Positions 1-11,601 of a stretch of 64,000 nt of DNA are shown here, piece after piece. The position numbers were made by a program, and so were the translations under genes. The DNA is taken from assembly GCA_029204225.1 (NCBI GenBank), contig CM055097.1:52808592-52872591 (forward strand), in the 5' to 3' direction. Origin of the DNA: Diphasiastrum complanatum. Its lineage: Eukaryota > Streptophyta > Lycopodiopsida > Lycopodiales > Lycopodiaceae. Positions within the stretch are counted from its first letter, which is position 1; every line of letters begins with the position of its first letter. The notes under the pieces are model-generated. The model made no database searches. It had not been told where the DNA came from and saw nothing but the letters and a program-made list of their open reading frames with translations.

Positions 1-2
1 GA

Positions 3-740
3 GATTTTCGTGATCGGGTACAGCTTGCCACCTATTCTGGTTCCTCTGACGGGAACTTGTTAGAGAATTGGTTTGCAAAGCTTGATACTTATTTTCAGAT
101 TTACCCTAAGACTGATCCTCAGAAGATCCAGTTAGTCGCCTTACATTTAGATGGACGTGCTGCCACTTGGTGGCGGGTCTACCGACTTGACCCTGATCGG
201 GACGGTCTCCAGTTATGGCCTACCTTTCGTCGTGATCTTCATCATGCTATGATTGACCCTCAGTGGCTGAGCCGCCAGCGTGATATATTCCGTATTCTTA
301 CTCAGACTGGTGATCTTTCTTCCTATACAGATCAGTTTATGGACCTTTCCTACCTCTTTACAGATCTTCAGCCCACCGAGCTTATTTCTCGCTACATTGC
401 TGGACTTCGTGGTGCTCTACGATACGATGTCTCTTCTTTCCGTCCACCCACACTTGTTGAGGCCATGTCCCTTGCTAGTACTTTACAGCATAAGTACCCT
501 GATCTGCTCCCTTTCGCTTTTCCCGACCCCGTCCATCTCTTTCACCTCTACCATCTTCGGCCCCATCTGCCCCATCCACCGTCGTCCCGACCTCTTCTCT
601 TACTTCTCCCGCTCCTCGCCCTCCGCCTCCTCGTCCTGCTTTTGTCCGACGTTACACGTCTGCAAAGTTCGCTGACATTCAACAGAAGCGTCTTTGCTTT
701 CGTTGTAAGAGTCCTGACCACATTGCCCGTGATTGCCGCC
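3..740 (+). pseudogene. Gag of Ty3/gypsy chromovirus (partial, frameshifted)
   Basis: The capsid part is open from base 3 to about 530 and has the usual Gag features: ENWFAKLDTYF near its start, then an ALHLDGRAATWW-type segment. The frame then shifts. The next frame gives a Pro/Ser-rich linker and a CX2CX4HX4C zinc knuckle (CFRCKSPDHIARDC, bases 695-736) that leads straight into protease. Because the knuckle frame is the pol frame, the family probably makes one Gag-Pol polyprotein. The reading frame runs off the left window edge, so no start can be assigned. Confidence 0.88.
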
Positions 741-3700
741 AGCCCCTGCCTACTACTTTAGCTGTTTTCTACCATGAGGGCACTACCCCAGATGAGTCCG
801 ATATCTACATTCATATATCTGATGAGCCTGATCTATCTCCTGAGCCTTCTACTAATTTACTTCCTGCTACTTGCCATGCTCAGCTTGCTTATGCTACCTG
901 GACAGGGTGCCCCGGTCCTCGCTCCATTCGGCTACGTGTGCGCATTACTGGTCGTGAGTATATTGCTTTAGTTGATACCGGCAGCACTCATTCCTTTATC
1001 AGCAGTTATGTTCTCAGCCAGATACGCGCTTCACCTATTCCTGCTCCACAGCCTCTCACAGTCGAGGTTGCCAGTTCTCACTCATTTCCTAGTTCTCAGA
1101 TGTTTTAGGGATTATCCTACCGCATTGGTGATTTTTCTGGACAGGCAGATCTTTATATCATTCCTCTGGAGCGCTATGACCTTATCCTTGGTGCTGATTG
1201 GTTTGCTTCATTGGGAGCGGTTACTTTGGACCTGGCTCAACAGACATTGACATTTGTTCATGATGCAGTGACCCACTCACTTGCTGGTATTGATTCTCAG
1301 GCAGATTTCCAGCTGATCAGTGGGAAGCAGTTTATCCGCAGCCTACCTAAGGCTCATTGTGCAGCTTTATTATGTGTTCAGCGTGCTGCAGCAGATTCTC
1401 CAGTGACTACCTCTCCTCCAGCAGCTGTTCCTCAGGTGATCTCTGACTTATTACATCAGTATGCATTTGTCTTTTCAGAACCTACGACACTACCACCATT
1501 ACGTGATGTGAACCACCATATTGATTTGCGTCTTGGTTCTGCTCCTCCCTCCCGGCCTCCTTACCGTATGTCTAAGTCTGAGCGTGATGAGGTTGAGCTT
1601 CAGATTACTGCTTTACTAGATCAGGGCCTTATTGTTCCTAGTCACAGTCATTTTGGTGCCCCTGTTCTCCTTGTCAGTAAGAAAGATGGTTCCAAACGCC
1701 TCTGCATTGATTATCGTGCCCTCAATAAGTTGACCATCCGTAACCAGTATCCTATTCCTCACATGGATGATCTCTTTGACCAGTTAGGCACCTCTCATCT
1801 TTTCTCTAAGATAGACTTACGTTCCGGCTATCACCAGATTAGGATGCATCCTTCGGACGAACACAAGACTGCGTTTCGTACCCATCTTGGTTTGTATGAG
1901 TTTCGTGTTCTTCCTTTTGGTGTTACTAATGGTCCACCTACGTTCCAGAATGTGATGAATAACATCATGCGTCCTCTCCTTGGTCGTTGTGTTTTAGTTT
2001 ATTTTGATGATATTCTTGTTTCTAGTAAGACTCTTGATGAGCATGTGTTACATCTTTCATCTGTTTTTCAATTGCTTGTTCATCACCAGTTGTTTGCTAA
2101 ACTTTCTAAGTGTTCCTTTGCTGTTGTTGAGATTGAGTTTTTAGGATTTCTCATTTGTGATGGTCGTATTCGTTTGGACCCTCATAAGGTTCGGGCAATC
2201 GCTGATTGGCCTGTTCCCACAGATGTCCACCATGTTCGTATGTTTCTTGGTCTCGCTACTCACCTTCGTCGTCCTGTTCCTCACTTTGCCACTGTGGCTG
2301 CCCCTCTTCATGCCCTTTTGAAGAAGTCTAGTGCCTTTGTTTGGACTTCTGATTGTCAGTTCGCCTTTGACACTCTTCGTCGTGCTGTTGTGGAGGCCTC
2401 TGTCCTGTGTTTACCACAGTTTGATCAGAAATTTATTATTGAGACCGATGCTAGTAATGTTGGTTTGGGTGCCTTGCTTCGTCAGTCTCAATGTATTATT
2501 GCTTATGAGTCGCGTCGTTTACGCTCTTATGAGCAACGTTATTCTGTCCATGAGAAAGAGCTTCTTGCCATTATCTATGCTCTTAAGAAGTGGCGCCATT
2601 ACCTGTACCGTGTTCCTTTTGATATCGTTACTGATCATCAGTCCTTACGTTATCTCTTCTCCCAGCTTAGTGATCGTCAGTTTCGTTGGTTGCAGTTTTT
2701 ACAATCTTTTGATTTTTCTATTTTGTATCGTTCTGGTCGTGCTAACACTGCTGCTGACGCATTGTTTAGACTTCCTGCTTTATTGAATACCCTTGTTGCC
2801 ACGATCCCTTCTTGGTTTGATGATCTTTCATCTGCTTATCTTACATGTTCTGATTTTCGTGATGTTTATAGTTCTGTTCCACCTATGTCGTCTTCACCTC
2901 ATCAGGCTTATTCCATTGTTGACCACCGTCTTTATCGTTATGGTTCTCTTTGTATTCCTAGTTCTTTGGGTATCCGTTCTCAGTTGTTGTCGGATGCTCA
3001 TTCGTCCCCAGTTGGGGGTCATTTTGGTTTTCAGAAGTCTTATGCTCGTCTTAAGGATCATTTCTATTGGCCATCCCTTAGGAAAGAGCTTGTTGTACTT
3101 ATTCGTACCTGTCCTTTCTGCTTACGTAATAAGTACTCCCGTGCTAAGTCCGCTGGTTTGCTTCAGAGTTGGCCTATTCCTCACCGCCAGTGGACTGATA
3201 TTTCTATGGACTTCCTCATTGGCCTTCCCCGCACCCGTCGTGGTCACGATTCATGTATGGTGGTAGTTGACAGGTTCTCGAAACAGGCACATTTCATACC
3301 CGTCCGTAGTACTATCACAGCAGAGTAGTGTGCACGCTTGTTCCTTTCAGAGATATTTCGCCTACATGGGTTTCCTCGTACTATCCTTTCTGATCGGGAT
3401 AGTAAGTTTACATCATTGTTCTGGACAGAGCTTATGCGTATATTGGATGTACAACTTTTTATGGGGTCTGCTTATCATTCTACTTCTGATGGGCAGTCTG
3501 AGGTTCTTAACAAGATCCTTGAGGATTATTTGCGCCATTTTGTTACTCCTTCAGGGAAGGATTGGGATCAGCACTTATGTTTGGCAGAGTATAGCTATAA
3601 CAGCTCTGTTAGTACCAGCACCGGCGTTGCACCATTCTTATTATTTCATGGTTATGCACCTCTTTTACCTGGTATTCCTCTTCCTCCTGAGGATACACCT

Positions 3701-4344
3701 GTGACACTGTCTTCATTTCTATCAGGTGCTCGCGAGTTTATTCTCCAGGCCAGTTCTCATTTGCAGCAGGTCCAACAGCGTTATCAGGCTTCAGTTATCG
3801 TCATCGACGTCATGTTGAGTTTCATGTTGGTGATATGGTATATCTACGCGTATGGTTTGCACGTCATCATTTTATTCAGGGCCATGCTTCTACTGAGAAG
3901 CTTGCACCACGTTATTATGGGCCTTATTGTATATTGGAGGTTCTTAGTCCAGTTACATATCGTCTTCAGCTTCCTGCTTCCACACGTGCCTGTGATATAT
4001 TCCATGTCAGTTTATTACGTGCTGCTATTGAGGATGATGCTCCTCGTGATGCTGAGTTTCCTACTGCACCGGATCTCTTTCCTTTATTACCTGCTGCTAT
4101 CCTTCAGGTGCGTTTGTATCATAGTCGACGCCGCCGGCAGATTCAGTTCCTAGTCCAGTGGGATGGTCGTCCTGTTGAGGAGGCCACATGGGAGCCTATT
4201 GATGTCTTTTATCATACACCGTCACTTGCGGATCAGGCTCGTGCTCTTGTCGCACTTGTTGATTCCTCTACATCAGCTGTTGCTCCAGTTGTTACTACAC
4301 CATATGCTGTTCCAGTTGATCCTCCAGGGCTTGCTGTTACTTGA
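740..4344 (+). pseudogene. Pol of Ty3/gypsy chromovirus (PR-RT-RH-INT-chromodomain)
   Basis: Protease carries VDTGST at 971-988. RT has the YFDD catalytic box at 2000-2011 and the FRVLPFGVTNGPPTFQ segment, where FG(L)TNAP(A)TFQ is usual. RNase H follows with ETDAS and VTDHQS. Integrase has an HHCC finger (GGHFGF to CPFC, about 3000-3140) and acidic residues in WTDISMDF, ILSDRDSKF and SDGQSEVLNKILEDY. A chromodomain (FLVQWDGRPVEEATWEP) ends the protein at 4344; such domains steer insertion into particular chromatin. TAG stops at 1106 and 3326 and a one-base deletion near 3800 break the frame. The last segment (about 3803-4344) lies in a different frame. Confidence 0.93.
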
Positions 4345-4790
4345 TCCAGTCCTTTATGGCAGTTGGGTCTTATTTTTGTGTCGGGGAGAGTTATGGACTC
4401 GGCTCATTACATTCGCCATGTCCATTTACATTTACTTTACTTTATGCATAGGCAGGCTTTGGGCCCTATTATTGACATTTAGACCATATTATTGGCCTTG
4501 GGCCCTATGATTCACTATATTGGTTATTTGGTCATATTACTGAGAGTGGGGGCCTTCTTGGAGGGTGCACTATTTTCCCTCTCAGTTTGGCCCTAGCCAC
4601 TGGAAGCTTCCTTTTAGGGCTTCCTCTTGGCTATAAGTAGGGATTCTGTGTCATTTGTTACTTGGCTTATGATATGATCTCCTTCTTTAGTCTCTTTAAG
4701 CTTTCTCTCTCCTGCTTTCTAGGGTTAAGTCTTGCTTATGTGATGCTTTCATAGACTAAATCTAGATCAGCCGTGGCTACGTTCATAACT
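4345..4790 (+). repeat. Candidate 3' UTR and 3' LTR of the chromovirus
   Basis: Non-coding tail after the chromodomain stop. A purine run (GGGGAGAG, about 4383-4391) may be the polypurine tract, with an LTR start near TGGACTCGG at 4396. A TATA-like CTATAAGTAG at 4631-4640 is followed by CT-rich leader-like sequence. The 5' LTR is outside the window, so neither boundary nor target duplication can be tested. Confidence 0.4.
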
Positions 4791-5421
4791 GAGGGGGATG
4801 AGGGGCAGTGGGACTGGACGAGGATGCACTCCCTCTCCTCGTGCGTGCCAGCCAAGCAGGCAGCAACTCGGGGTCAACCACGTAAGGAGCGGTGCAAAAC
4901 CGGAGAACACCCTCCGAAATGGTGTTCTCCCCCGCTACAAGACATGGCCCGTAGGTGTCCAGAAGTCGCTGCCTGACGGGGACGGACATGCTGGCACAAG
5001 GGGCAGCATTCAGTGTGCCACCATTTTTGGTGCGTGCACCGAGTAGGTAGCCTTTAAGGCGAGTGAGGGTGGCAACGAACTTGACCAGGCAATATTGGCA
5101 GCGCATGATCTTTGCACCGGACTTGTTGGACTTGTTGGGAACCCGCCTGACAACGTCCACCTCGTCCCACACATCGGCAAGGTTGGAATGCACCATTTCT
5201 ATAGAAGGAACTGAGGAAAAAAGGCAGAGATGATCGTGAATGCGATAGGAGGCGGAAGGCTGGAAAAACCACAGCAATGGCGGAAATAGCAGTAGCAAGG
5301 GCGGAAGCGATCTGTCGTACGAAAGACAGTGTGATGGCGAGGAGGGCGCGGACAACAAGGAGGGCGCGATGGGCAAGGAGAGAGATGCACAGAAACGCGT
5401 TTCTGAAACTGCGTTTCTCAA
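4783..5421 (-). pseudogene. BED-type zinc-finger protein remnant
   Basis: A 212-residue reading frame whose middle (about residues 75-150) looks like a plant BED finger: VWDEVD, then MRCQYC, a TRLKGYLLG segment, AAPC, and VPVRQRLL. The CX2C pair and the later Cys are present, but the His expected in RLKGHLLG is Tyr, so metal binding is doubtful. BED fingers are common in hAT transposases and in host proteins derived from them. The first ~70 residues are Ser/Leu/Pro-rich and may be noncoding. No hAT catalytic core follows, so this is a fragment or a decayed domesticated copy. Confidence 0.5.
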
Positions 5422-6335
5422 AAACGCATTTCTCCTCCCAGAAACATGTTAAAAAAAAAAAGTTTATTAAAATTTTTTTGCCCATCTTCACGGCCAGAAT
5501 CGCGCTAGCTGTGGAGGAGCTAAATTTTTTTATTTTGATCTACAAGTGTCCGATCGAGGCGTGTGCATAGTCGGCAGGCATCTACTCGGTGATACAGAGG
5601 TGGTGTGCACGGTGCCAGGGGGGTCTGAGCTTCGCGTAGATCGAAACGATCAGTTTTCGATTTTTGGTAAGTGTAGGCTTGTGTTTTTGCAAGTGTTGAC
5701 ATTGAGCTGTAGGCAACCAAATCAAGCGTAGTTTGGCTCTAGACCACCTTTCTTCATGCCCACGGTGATTCCTACGGGGTCAGTTTCAACCATTACAGCA
5801 CGCCTTGCGAGATTTGAACACCACAATCCAAATGCTTGTTTTTTTTGCCATTTTCAGAAAATGACTTGTGGGCAACTGATTCAAGTGATGTCTGAGCCTA
5901 GAATGCATTTCGACATGCTTGTAGAGACTCCTGTGACCTCCGTTCCCCCGTCTACGTCCGTACCACAAATTTCAATTTTCATACCCTAATTCCATGTTTT
6001 TTAGAATTTAGGCGTAGAGCATCGTGCAAGCATCCGCTAGTAGCGTGGTTTAGGCCTGCACTGGACTCCTTTACGCCTGCAAGGACTCCCACGCTAGCGT
6101 CAGTCGCCCGTTTTCGCTCCTATCCCTCGCCCTGTCTCGTGTGTTTTTTGGCACTTGCTATGATCTTACTAGAATCAATGTGACGCGTGCTCGGATGTGT
6201 TCAGCTCTGTTTTAGGCTGGTAATGTTTTTCAATGTAGTGTGTTTTCTTCTACTGAACGGTTGTCTGCTTGTTTTTGTTCGGAGGTTTGATCTCGTGTTG
6301 ACACGATGCCGGTGTAGGGCCAAGGCCTTTGGGGC
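5422..6335. other. Spacer between two BED-finger remnants
   Basis: No convincing gene. At 5394-5440 a short motif of the form GCGTTTCTGAAA is repeated (GCGTTTCT, GCGTTTCTC, GCATTTCTCC), followed by an A-run at 5450-5461. The rest shows only short frames with stops and no recognisable domain. Confidence 0.4.
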
Positions 6336-7007
6336 GAGGTTGAGCTTACTGAGGGGGATGTGGCTACACACCATGGCACGAGAGTCTGTAGATGGAGATG
6401 CTTGCATTGTGGTGGTCTCTTCATAGGATCACTTACCAGGGTTAGGGCTCACTTACTTAGGGTCAGAGGGCCGGGTGGGCGGGCATTGGGCATATATGAT
6501 TGCCCCAGGATTTCTGATGAGGAGAGAGAGAGGTTGTCTATTATGTACGGGCACGATGCTGCAGCACAGGTTTCCGAACAAGGACAGGGAGAGGGAGCAG
6601 GAGCAACTGCAGGTTCACAGGCAGGGCTCACAGGTAGGCAGACACGGCCTACTATGGGTGCAGAGCCTAGTACAGCACGTTCTGGGCATGGTTTAGGTGC
6701 AGTGCATGGTCCAGGCGGGGCCACTCCAGTTCCACCCGTTCAGAGGGGAGAGCGTCACATGAGCATGTTGGATCAGCGGCAACGGGTCCTTCTCGTCCCT
6801 CCTCTTCTTCGGCGGCAGATGCAGCACATGGTTCGACAGGTGCTCCCAGAGAGAGTGATACACCCACAGATTAGCCATCCGGTTCGCATGTTAGACCATG
6901 AGCGCCATGTGCACAACAGAGAGAGGTTAGGCCCAGACATCAGACCCTTGATCGATGCGGGTGGTACAATGCAAGAGCTTAACCACCTGCTCTGCGGAGG
7001 AGACTAG
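6336..7007 (+). pseudogene. Second BED-like zinc-finger fragment
   Basis: An open frame from about 6336 to the stop at 7005-7007. Its first 60 residues contain a C-C-H-C BED-like finger: RWRCLHCGGLF, SLTRVRAHLL, IYDCP and ISDEERERL, the arrangement seen in plant BED/hAT-related proteins. After the finger the protein is Gly/Gln/Ala-rich and low in structure, then basic and Arg/His-rich to the C terminus. Upstream sequence lacks a clear ATG in this frame; the first GTG is at 6360, so the N terminus is probably in another exon or lost. It is head-on to the BED remnant at 4783-5421 but is not a copy of it. Confidence 0.45.
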
Positions 7008-8724
7008 CTACGAGTAAGCTGAAAATAATGAGTGATAGTAGTAGTGGAGCGTGCTGTGGACTGGCGAGAAGCCCGTGAAGATCTAGTGATCCTGGATCTA
7101 GCAGAAATATGTGAGACTCTGCGTGTCTTCGATCTCCGAGTGGGGACTTCAAAATCCAAAACGGAAATGTCCTCTTTGTCTCGTTTCCGGAAAAACTGGG
7201 TAATATGAGCCTGGCTATGATCCATATCTGTGGTAGGTAGAAGTGAAGCTCGTAGAGTATACATCTCTCTCAATAGAAGACCTACACATCTGAAGTCTGG
7301 ATACTCGAGGGAGTCTGGTAAGGCTGCCGGTCGAAATGTGAGTAGCGGACCAGAAAAAAGTACTCCCAAATAAGTGTAAGAGGTCACAATCTCAATCGGA
7401 AGCCCATCATAATAGAAGGTCACATCTCTCATATGCTGTCTATTGGTGTTGAACACCATAATCTTGGTCTTCTTAGTATTAACCGTCAATCCCCAAAGTT
7501 GACATAAGTGATGTAAAGCAGAGAGGTGTCTCTGTAAGCCAGCTGCAGAGGATGAAACCACATCATCAGCGTATAGGAGAATGGGGATAATAATATCTGC
7601 TAAGGGACAGCCCTCTCCACCTTCCTCTCGAATAATCCGCTCGAGGTCATCAATATATAGTGCAAAGAGAGTAGGAGATAAGGGGCAGCCCTGAGTGGAT
7701 CAGCGAGGACCAACCACTACCGTCCCTGAACTGTGCCCAAACTCGCTCATATAAAGTAATGATCGCGGCAATAGTCTCGTTTGTGAAGCCAAGCAAAGAT
7801 AATCTCTAGAAAAGGAGGTGTCTCGGAACTGAGTTAAAAGCTTTGCGGAAATCCACAAAGCAACAATAAACTCTCTGTCTCTGATGTCGTGCCTCCTCAA
7901 TGATGCATCGCAAAATGAAAATCTGATCTGAGGTAGAGTATCCTGGTCTGAACCCAGCCTGACCCATAGCATGTAAATCCTCACTCTCAACAAAAGATCC
8001 AGTAACCGTCTGTAAAATGGAACCATAAATCTTAAAGTGTGACCAATCATAATAGTACCTTAGTTTTCTACATTTATGGGATCACCTGCCTTGAGAATGG
8101 GATGAAGAATATTAGTACACCATGCGGTAGGAAAACCAGAGGTCACAACAGTGTTAAAAGCATGAGCAATAAAGGGCGAGATAAGATGTGCTACAGGTTT
8201 TAGGAAATCCACGTTTAGAGAATCATAGTCAGTGGCTTTATGAAGTTTGGCATGGTTAATGGCATTTTCAACCATGTGTGGAGTAAAAAGCGTGCAGCGG
8301 GCAGGTCGTGGTGAGAGTAAGGTAGGAGGGGAGTCTAGGGTATAAAGTTTTGTGGCATATTCAACCCAAGATTCCGTTGCGATGGGGGCCAAAGTCGAAG
8401 AGGATCTGGTGAAATGTTTCCAGAAAAAGGAGGAGGAAGAGGAATCTAAAGAATCGATCAACCTTTGGCAGAGTGATCGTAGGTATGTTATCTTTTTTGT
8501 TCTGGTGGCTTCACGATACTTTTTCTGGTGTTGTTTGAGTGTTTCAGGGGAGTGTAATCTGGCATTTGCCACATGTTTGTGAAGAGAGCGGCATTCTGCA
8601 TCATACCAGCGGTTGTGAACACGTCTATGAGATGATATCGTCTTGGTGGGGAAAGATGAGGACGCTGCAGATAAGAGGGATTTAGAGAGAAAAGTGGCTT
8701 GTTGCTCAACTGATGCCATGAAAG

Positions 8725-8823
<99 letters not shown>

Positions 8824-8908
8824 TGAAAAACGATTCCATATGGTTGAAAAATGCTTCAGTACGGTTTAGGACGATGCAGTATGGTAACTGGTTCAGAACA
8901 CTTAGCAT
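7004..8908 (-). pseudogene. LINE (non-LTR retrotransposon) ORF2 reverse transcriptase, broken
   Basis: Read from right to left: a pre-RT region with NRWYDAECRSLHK, then RT signatures AWCTNILHPILKAGD, GQAGFRPGYSTSDQIF, VYCCFVDFRKAF, QGCPLSPTLFALYIDDL and the YADD catalytic box (plus-strand bases 7562-7573), then VNTKKTKIMVF and a C-terminal tail. A TAA near 8057 and at least two frameshifts (about 8020 and 7740) split the frame. The FRPGYSTSDQIF...EEAR style differs from the common L1-type plant LINEs. The N-terminal (Leu-Ser)n stretch is only the translation of the GA tract at 8728-8821. No endonuclease domain or poly(A) tail was found. Confidence 0.85.
8728..8821. repeat. (GA)n microsatellite
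   Basis: About 94 bases of uninterrupted GA dinucleotide beside the 5' side of the minus-strand LINE. It gives artefactual Leu-Ser or Arg-Glu open frames. Confidence 0.98.
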
Positions 8909-8935
8909 GATTCAGCATTTTTGTTTAGTTTGTTG

Positions 8936-9039
<104 letters not shown>

Positions 9040-9660
9040 TGCATGGCCATGGCTAACCTCCTGTTCGACTTTCTGACAATTAGTTCTAAAATGAGATGCT
9101 TGACCTTGCTTGCCCTATAAGTCAAAATGTCGTCAACAAAGTTTATGACAAACTTATCCATCCATATACGATTTGAGCACATCATTTATCACCATGATGA
9201 ATGTACCTGGGGCATTCGTCAATCCAAATGGCATCACAAGATACTCATAGTGACCGAATCGAGTTCTGAAAGTACTCTTGTGTACATCCTCTTCACGAAC
9301 TCTAGCTTGATGGTATCCACTCTTTAGGTCTATTTCACTAAAAACAGTGGCACCTGACAAGGCATCAAGCAGATCCTTTATACGTGGCATAGGATATCGA
9401 TGTTTAACTGTTATCTTGTTCAGACCTCGATAATTGACAAACACACACGCCATGATCTGTCTTTTTCTTAACAAGAACTATCGGAGAGGCATAAGGGGAA
9501 CAACTTGGTCGTATCTGCCCTTTGGCAAGATAATCATCGACCATCCGTCTCATCTCATGTTCCTCCTTAAGACTCATTCTGTAAGGACATCTATTGACAG
9601 GCCATGATTTGGGTATTAAGTCAATCTTATGTTCAACATTCCTCTTAGGAGTAAAACATA
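9040..9660 (-). pseudogene. Ty3/gypsy reverse transcriptase fragment
   Basis: Read from 9660 downwards: RNVEHKIDLIP, EEHEMRRMVDDYLAKGQIRP and SPYASPIVLVKKK, then after a frameshift near 9450 VNYRGLNKITVKHRYPMP, FSEIDLKSGYHQ, MPFGLTNAPGTF and, after another shift, FVINFVDDILTY, which holds the DD catalytic pair. The copy stops just after this motif at the GA tract, so the thumb, RNase H and integrase are missing. It lacks the conserved-domain context needed to place it in a lineage and differs clearly from the chromovirus at 1-4790. Confidence 0.88.
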
Positions 9661-10070
9661 TAGAAGATCATTTTTGAACACATATGAAAACTTCCTCCCA
9701 ATCTCTTGATCCAAATTGGCAATAGTACCGGTTCGCACACACTACATGCTACTTTCGCTAGTATTAGTAGACATATCAAGTAGAAAGGAAACACACATGT
9801 ACTCACAATGGATCCTACACAACTACGTAGCTGAAACAAGTATTCCAGGAGGCACATCCCACTCACCACAAAGGGAATGCATCACACCATCAAACTGAGA
9901 CTCATATACGTAGTACTGGCTACCTGTTCTATCCAATATTTGAAGATAACTAGGTTATCATATTTGAACACATCAAAAGCCTTACAACTCCAATTAATGT
10001 GAATGATCTATCCTTATGGGAAACATAATCCTTTATACTATATTAAAACCTGTAATTTAAAGTGAGCACG
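9661..10070. other. No gene recognised
   Basis: Short stop-riddled frames only. The part next to 9660 may be decayed gypsy protease-RT spacer, but no motif supports it. Confidence 0.4.
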
Positions 10071-10074
10071 TTAC

Positions 10075-11065
10075 GACATGTGTGAAGGTTTATAGGTGCT
10101 TTGATCCTTGGATAGGAAAATACACGTTAGCTGAGATGTTGTCTTTGATGAATCCATCATATACAAAGATGAGGATGTTGAGAAGAGCAACACATGTAGT
10201 AAAGATGCTGTTGTGAGAATTTCTCTTGATGATGGATCATTTATGGATATTCTTGATGATGGACATGGTGATGTACCTTGTGATACCACCTTACTACCAT
10301 GTGAGATTGGATGGAGGAGGGATAAACCATTTGGATCCAAGAGGATTGAAATTGCAGGTGATAAGCATAAGGAGAAAGATATTCCTTGGGACACATTTTC
10401 ACTTGGAAGTAGATCACCTAATAGAAAACTCTGTAAATGGTAAAGAGTCGTGATATGGATGACTTTCTTGAATCGTCTATCCATGGAGAGCTATGAGATC
10501 AACAAAAGAGAAGTCCCAACCAAATACTTATGAAGCTAAATATGCTCTCGTATCAGATTTTATCCAAAACAAGGAACCTTCAATTTATGAGGAAGCTAAG
10601 AATGAAGACATTTAGATAAAAACCATGAAAGAAGAGATTGATTCGATTGCCAAGCATGACACATGGGACTTGGTGGAGCCTGCAATTGGTAAATTGGTTG
10701 TAAATGGGTATACACAATGAAGTACCACGTAGATGGAAGCATAGTGAAGCACAAAGCGAGATTCATAATCAAAGGCTACACACAAAGGAAGGGCATTGAT
10801 TACAAAGAGACCTTTGCGCTAGTATGCAAGTGGAATACCTTACAATTGCTTATCACTTTAGCTTTTCATTTTGGTTGGCCTTTGCATCAAATGGATGTAA
10901 AATCTGTCTTGTGCTTTCATGGTGTGATTGCTTTGGTTGCACTCTATGTTGATGACTTGATTATTACTGGAAACAATCAAGATGTGGTGATTATGATCAA
11001 GACTGATCTTATGAATCAATTCAAGCTCGACCTAATACACTATTGTGTCAAAGTGGAAGTGTGGA
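10075..11065 (+). pseudogene. Ty1/copia polyprotein fragment (integrase tail to RT)
   Basis: Begins with the integrase C-terminal hallmark KVYRCFDPWIGKYTL followed by DVVFDESIIYKDEDVEKS. An acidic linker follows, then the RT start (EEIDSIAKHDTWDLV) and, after a frameshift near 10690, KWVYTMKYHVDGSIVKHKAR and HFGWPLHQMDVKS. The next residues jump directly to ALYVDDLIITG, so roughly a hundred residues of the RT fingers/palm were deleted while the YVDD catalytic box was kept. The copy fades out after about 11040. Confidence 0.85.
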
Positions 11066-11299
11066 AAAAGTCTTGGATTCTTATACTCTCTCTCTCTCTC
11101 TATCATGTCCCTGGTGAACTCCAGTTAACCATATTTTACCATGGTTTAGCATACCCCGTATGTGGTTAAGACTTACATAGAACCAATGTCAATAGTGATT
11201 AACAGGGGTGGTACCCGCTAGCCGAATAATCATTATTAATGTTCTACATGGAAGGCCATTTACAGAGGTTTCTAGTGGATTCTACTTCATTTATCCTCT

Positions 11300-11600
11300 T
11301 GAACCATTGAAAACTTATCTACAAAGTTGTATGGACCTTTCAAGATAGTGAAGTAAGTCAACTTTTTGATTCATAAATTAAAGTGCATCATGTATTTCAT
11401 GTGATCAGACTTCAAAGGGATCTACATGATTGGGATTAACTTGGAGTCAAAGTGCATCATGTATTTCATGTGAGCAGACTTCAAATGGATCTACATGAAC
11501 GAGATTAACTTGTTTCTAAGGATGATTGGGCCATGTTAAGGACATTTCATCCAATGCACATTTGGAGCCAAAAAGGATACTCGATTGGAGAGAAAAATGG
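11300..11600 (+). pseudogene. Possible Ty3/gypsy integrase C-terminal tail
   Basis: A short stretch reads GPFKIVK, then VNFLIHKLK and CIMYFM, similar in spacing to the GPF-type integrase C-terminal module of gypsy elements (GPF.I.....AY.L.LP....HNVFHVS). Several stops interrupt it and a 59-bp tandem duplication lies inside it. The assignment rests on short motifs only. Confidence 0.35.
11390..11512. repeat. Tandem duplication, ~59-bp unit, two copies
   Basis: AAGTGCATCATGTATTTCAT occurs at 11391 and again at 11450, and the following ~40 bases also match with a few changes. Two adjacent copies, probably replication slippage within the decayed integrase tail. Confidence 0.9.
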
Positions 11601-11601
11601 G

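Larger units (their letters stand above)
1..4790 (+). mobile_element. Ty3/gypsy chromovirus, 5' end cut by window edge
   Basis: A nearly collinear chromovirus-type LTR retrotransposon: Gag with one zinc knuckle, aspartic protease, reverse transcriptase, RNase H, integrase and a C-terminal chromodomain, in that order. The start of gag and the 5' LTR lie outside the window. Four lesions are visible: a frame change in the Pro/Ser-rich part of Gag (about 500-540), an in-frame TAG at 1106-1108, an in-frame TAG at 3326-3328, and a one-base loss near 3797-3802. The element is dead as it stands but lightly decayed, which suggests a fairly recent insertion. The right boundary is uncertain because no second LTR is available for comparison. 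Confidence 0.93.
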
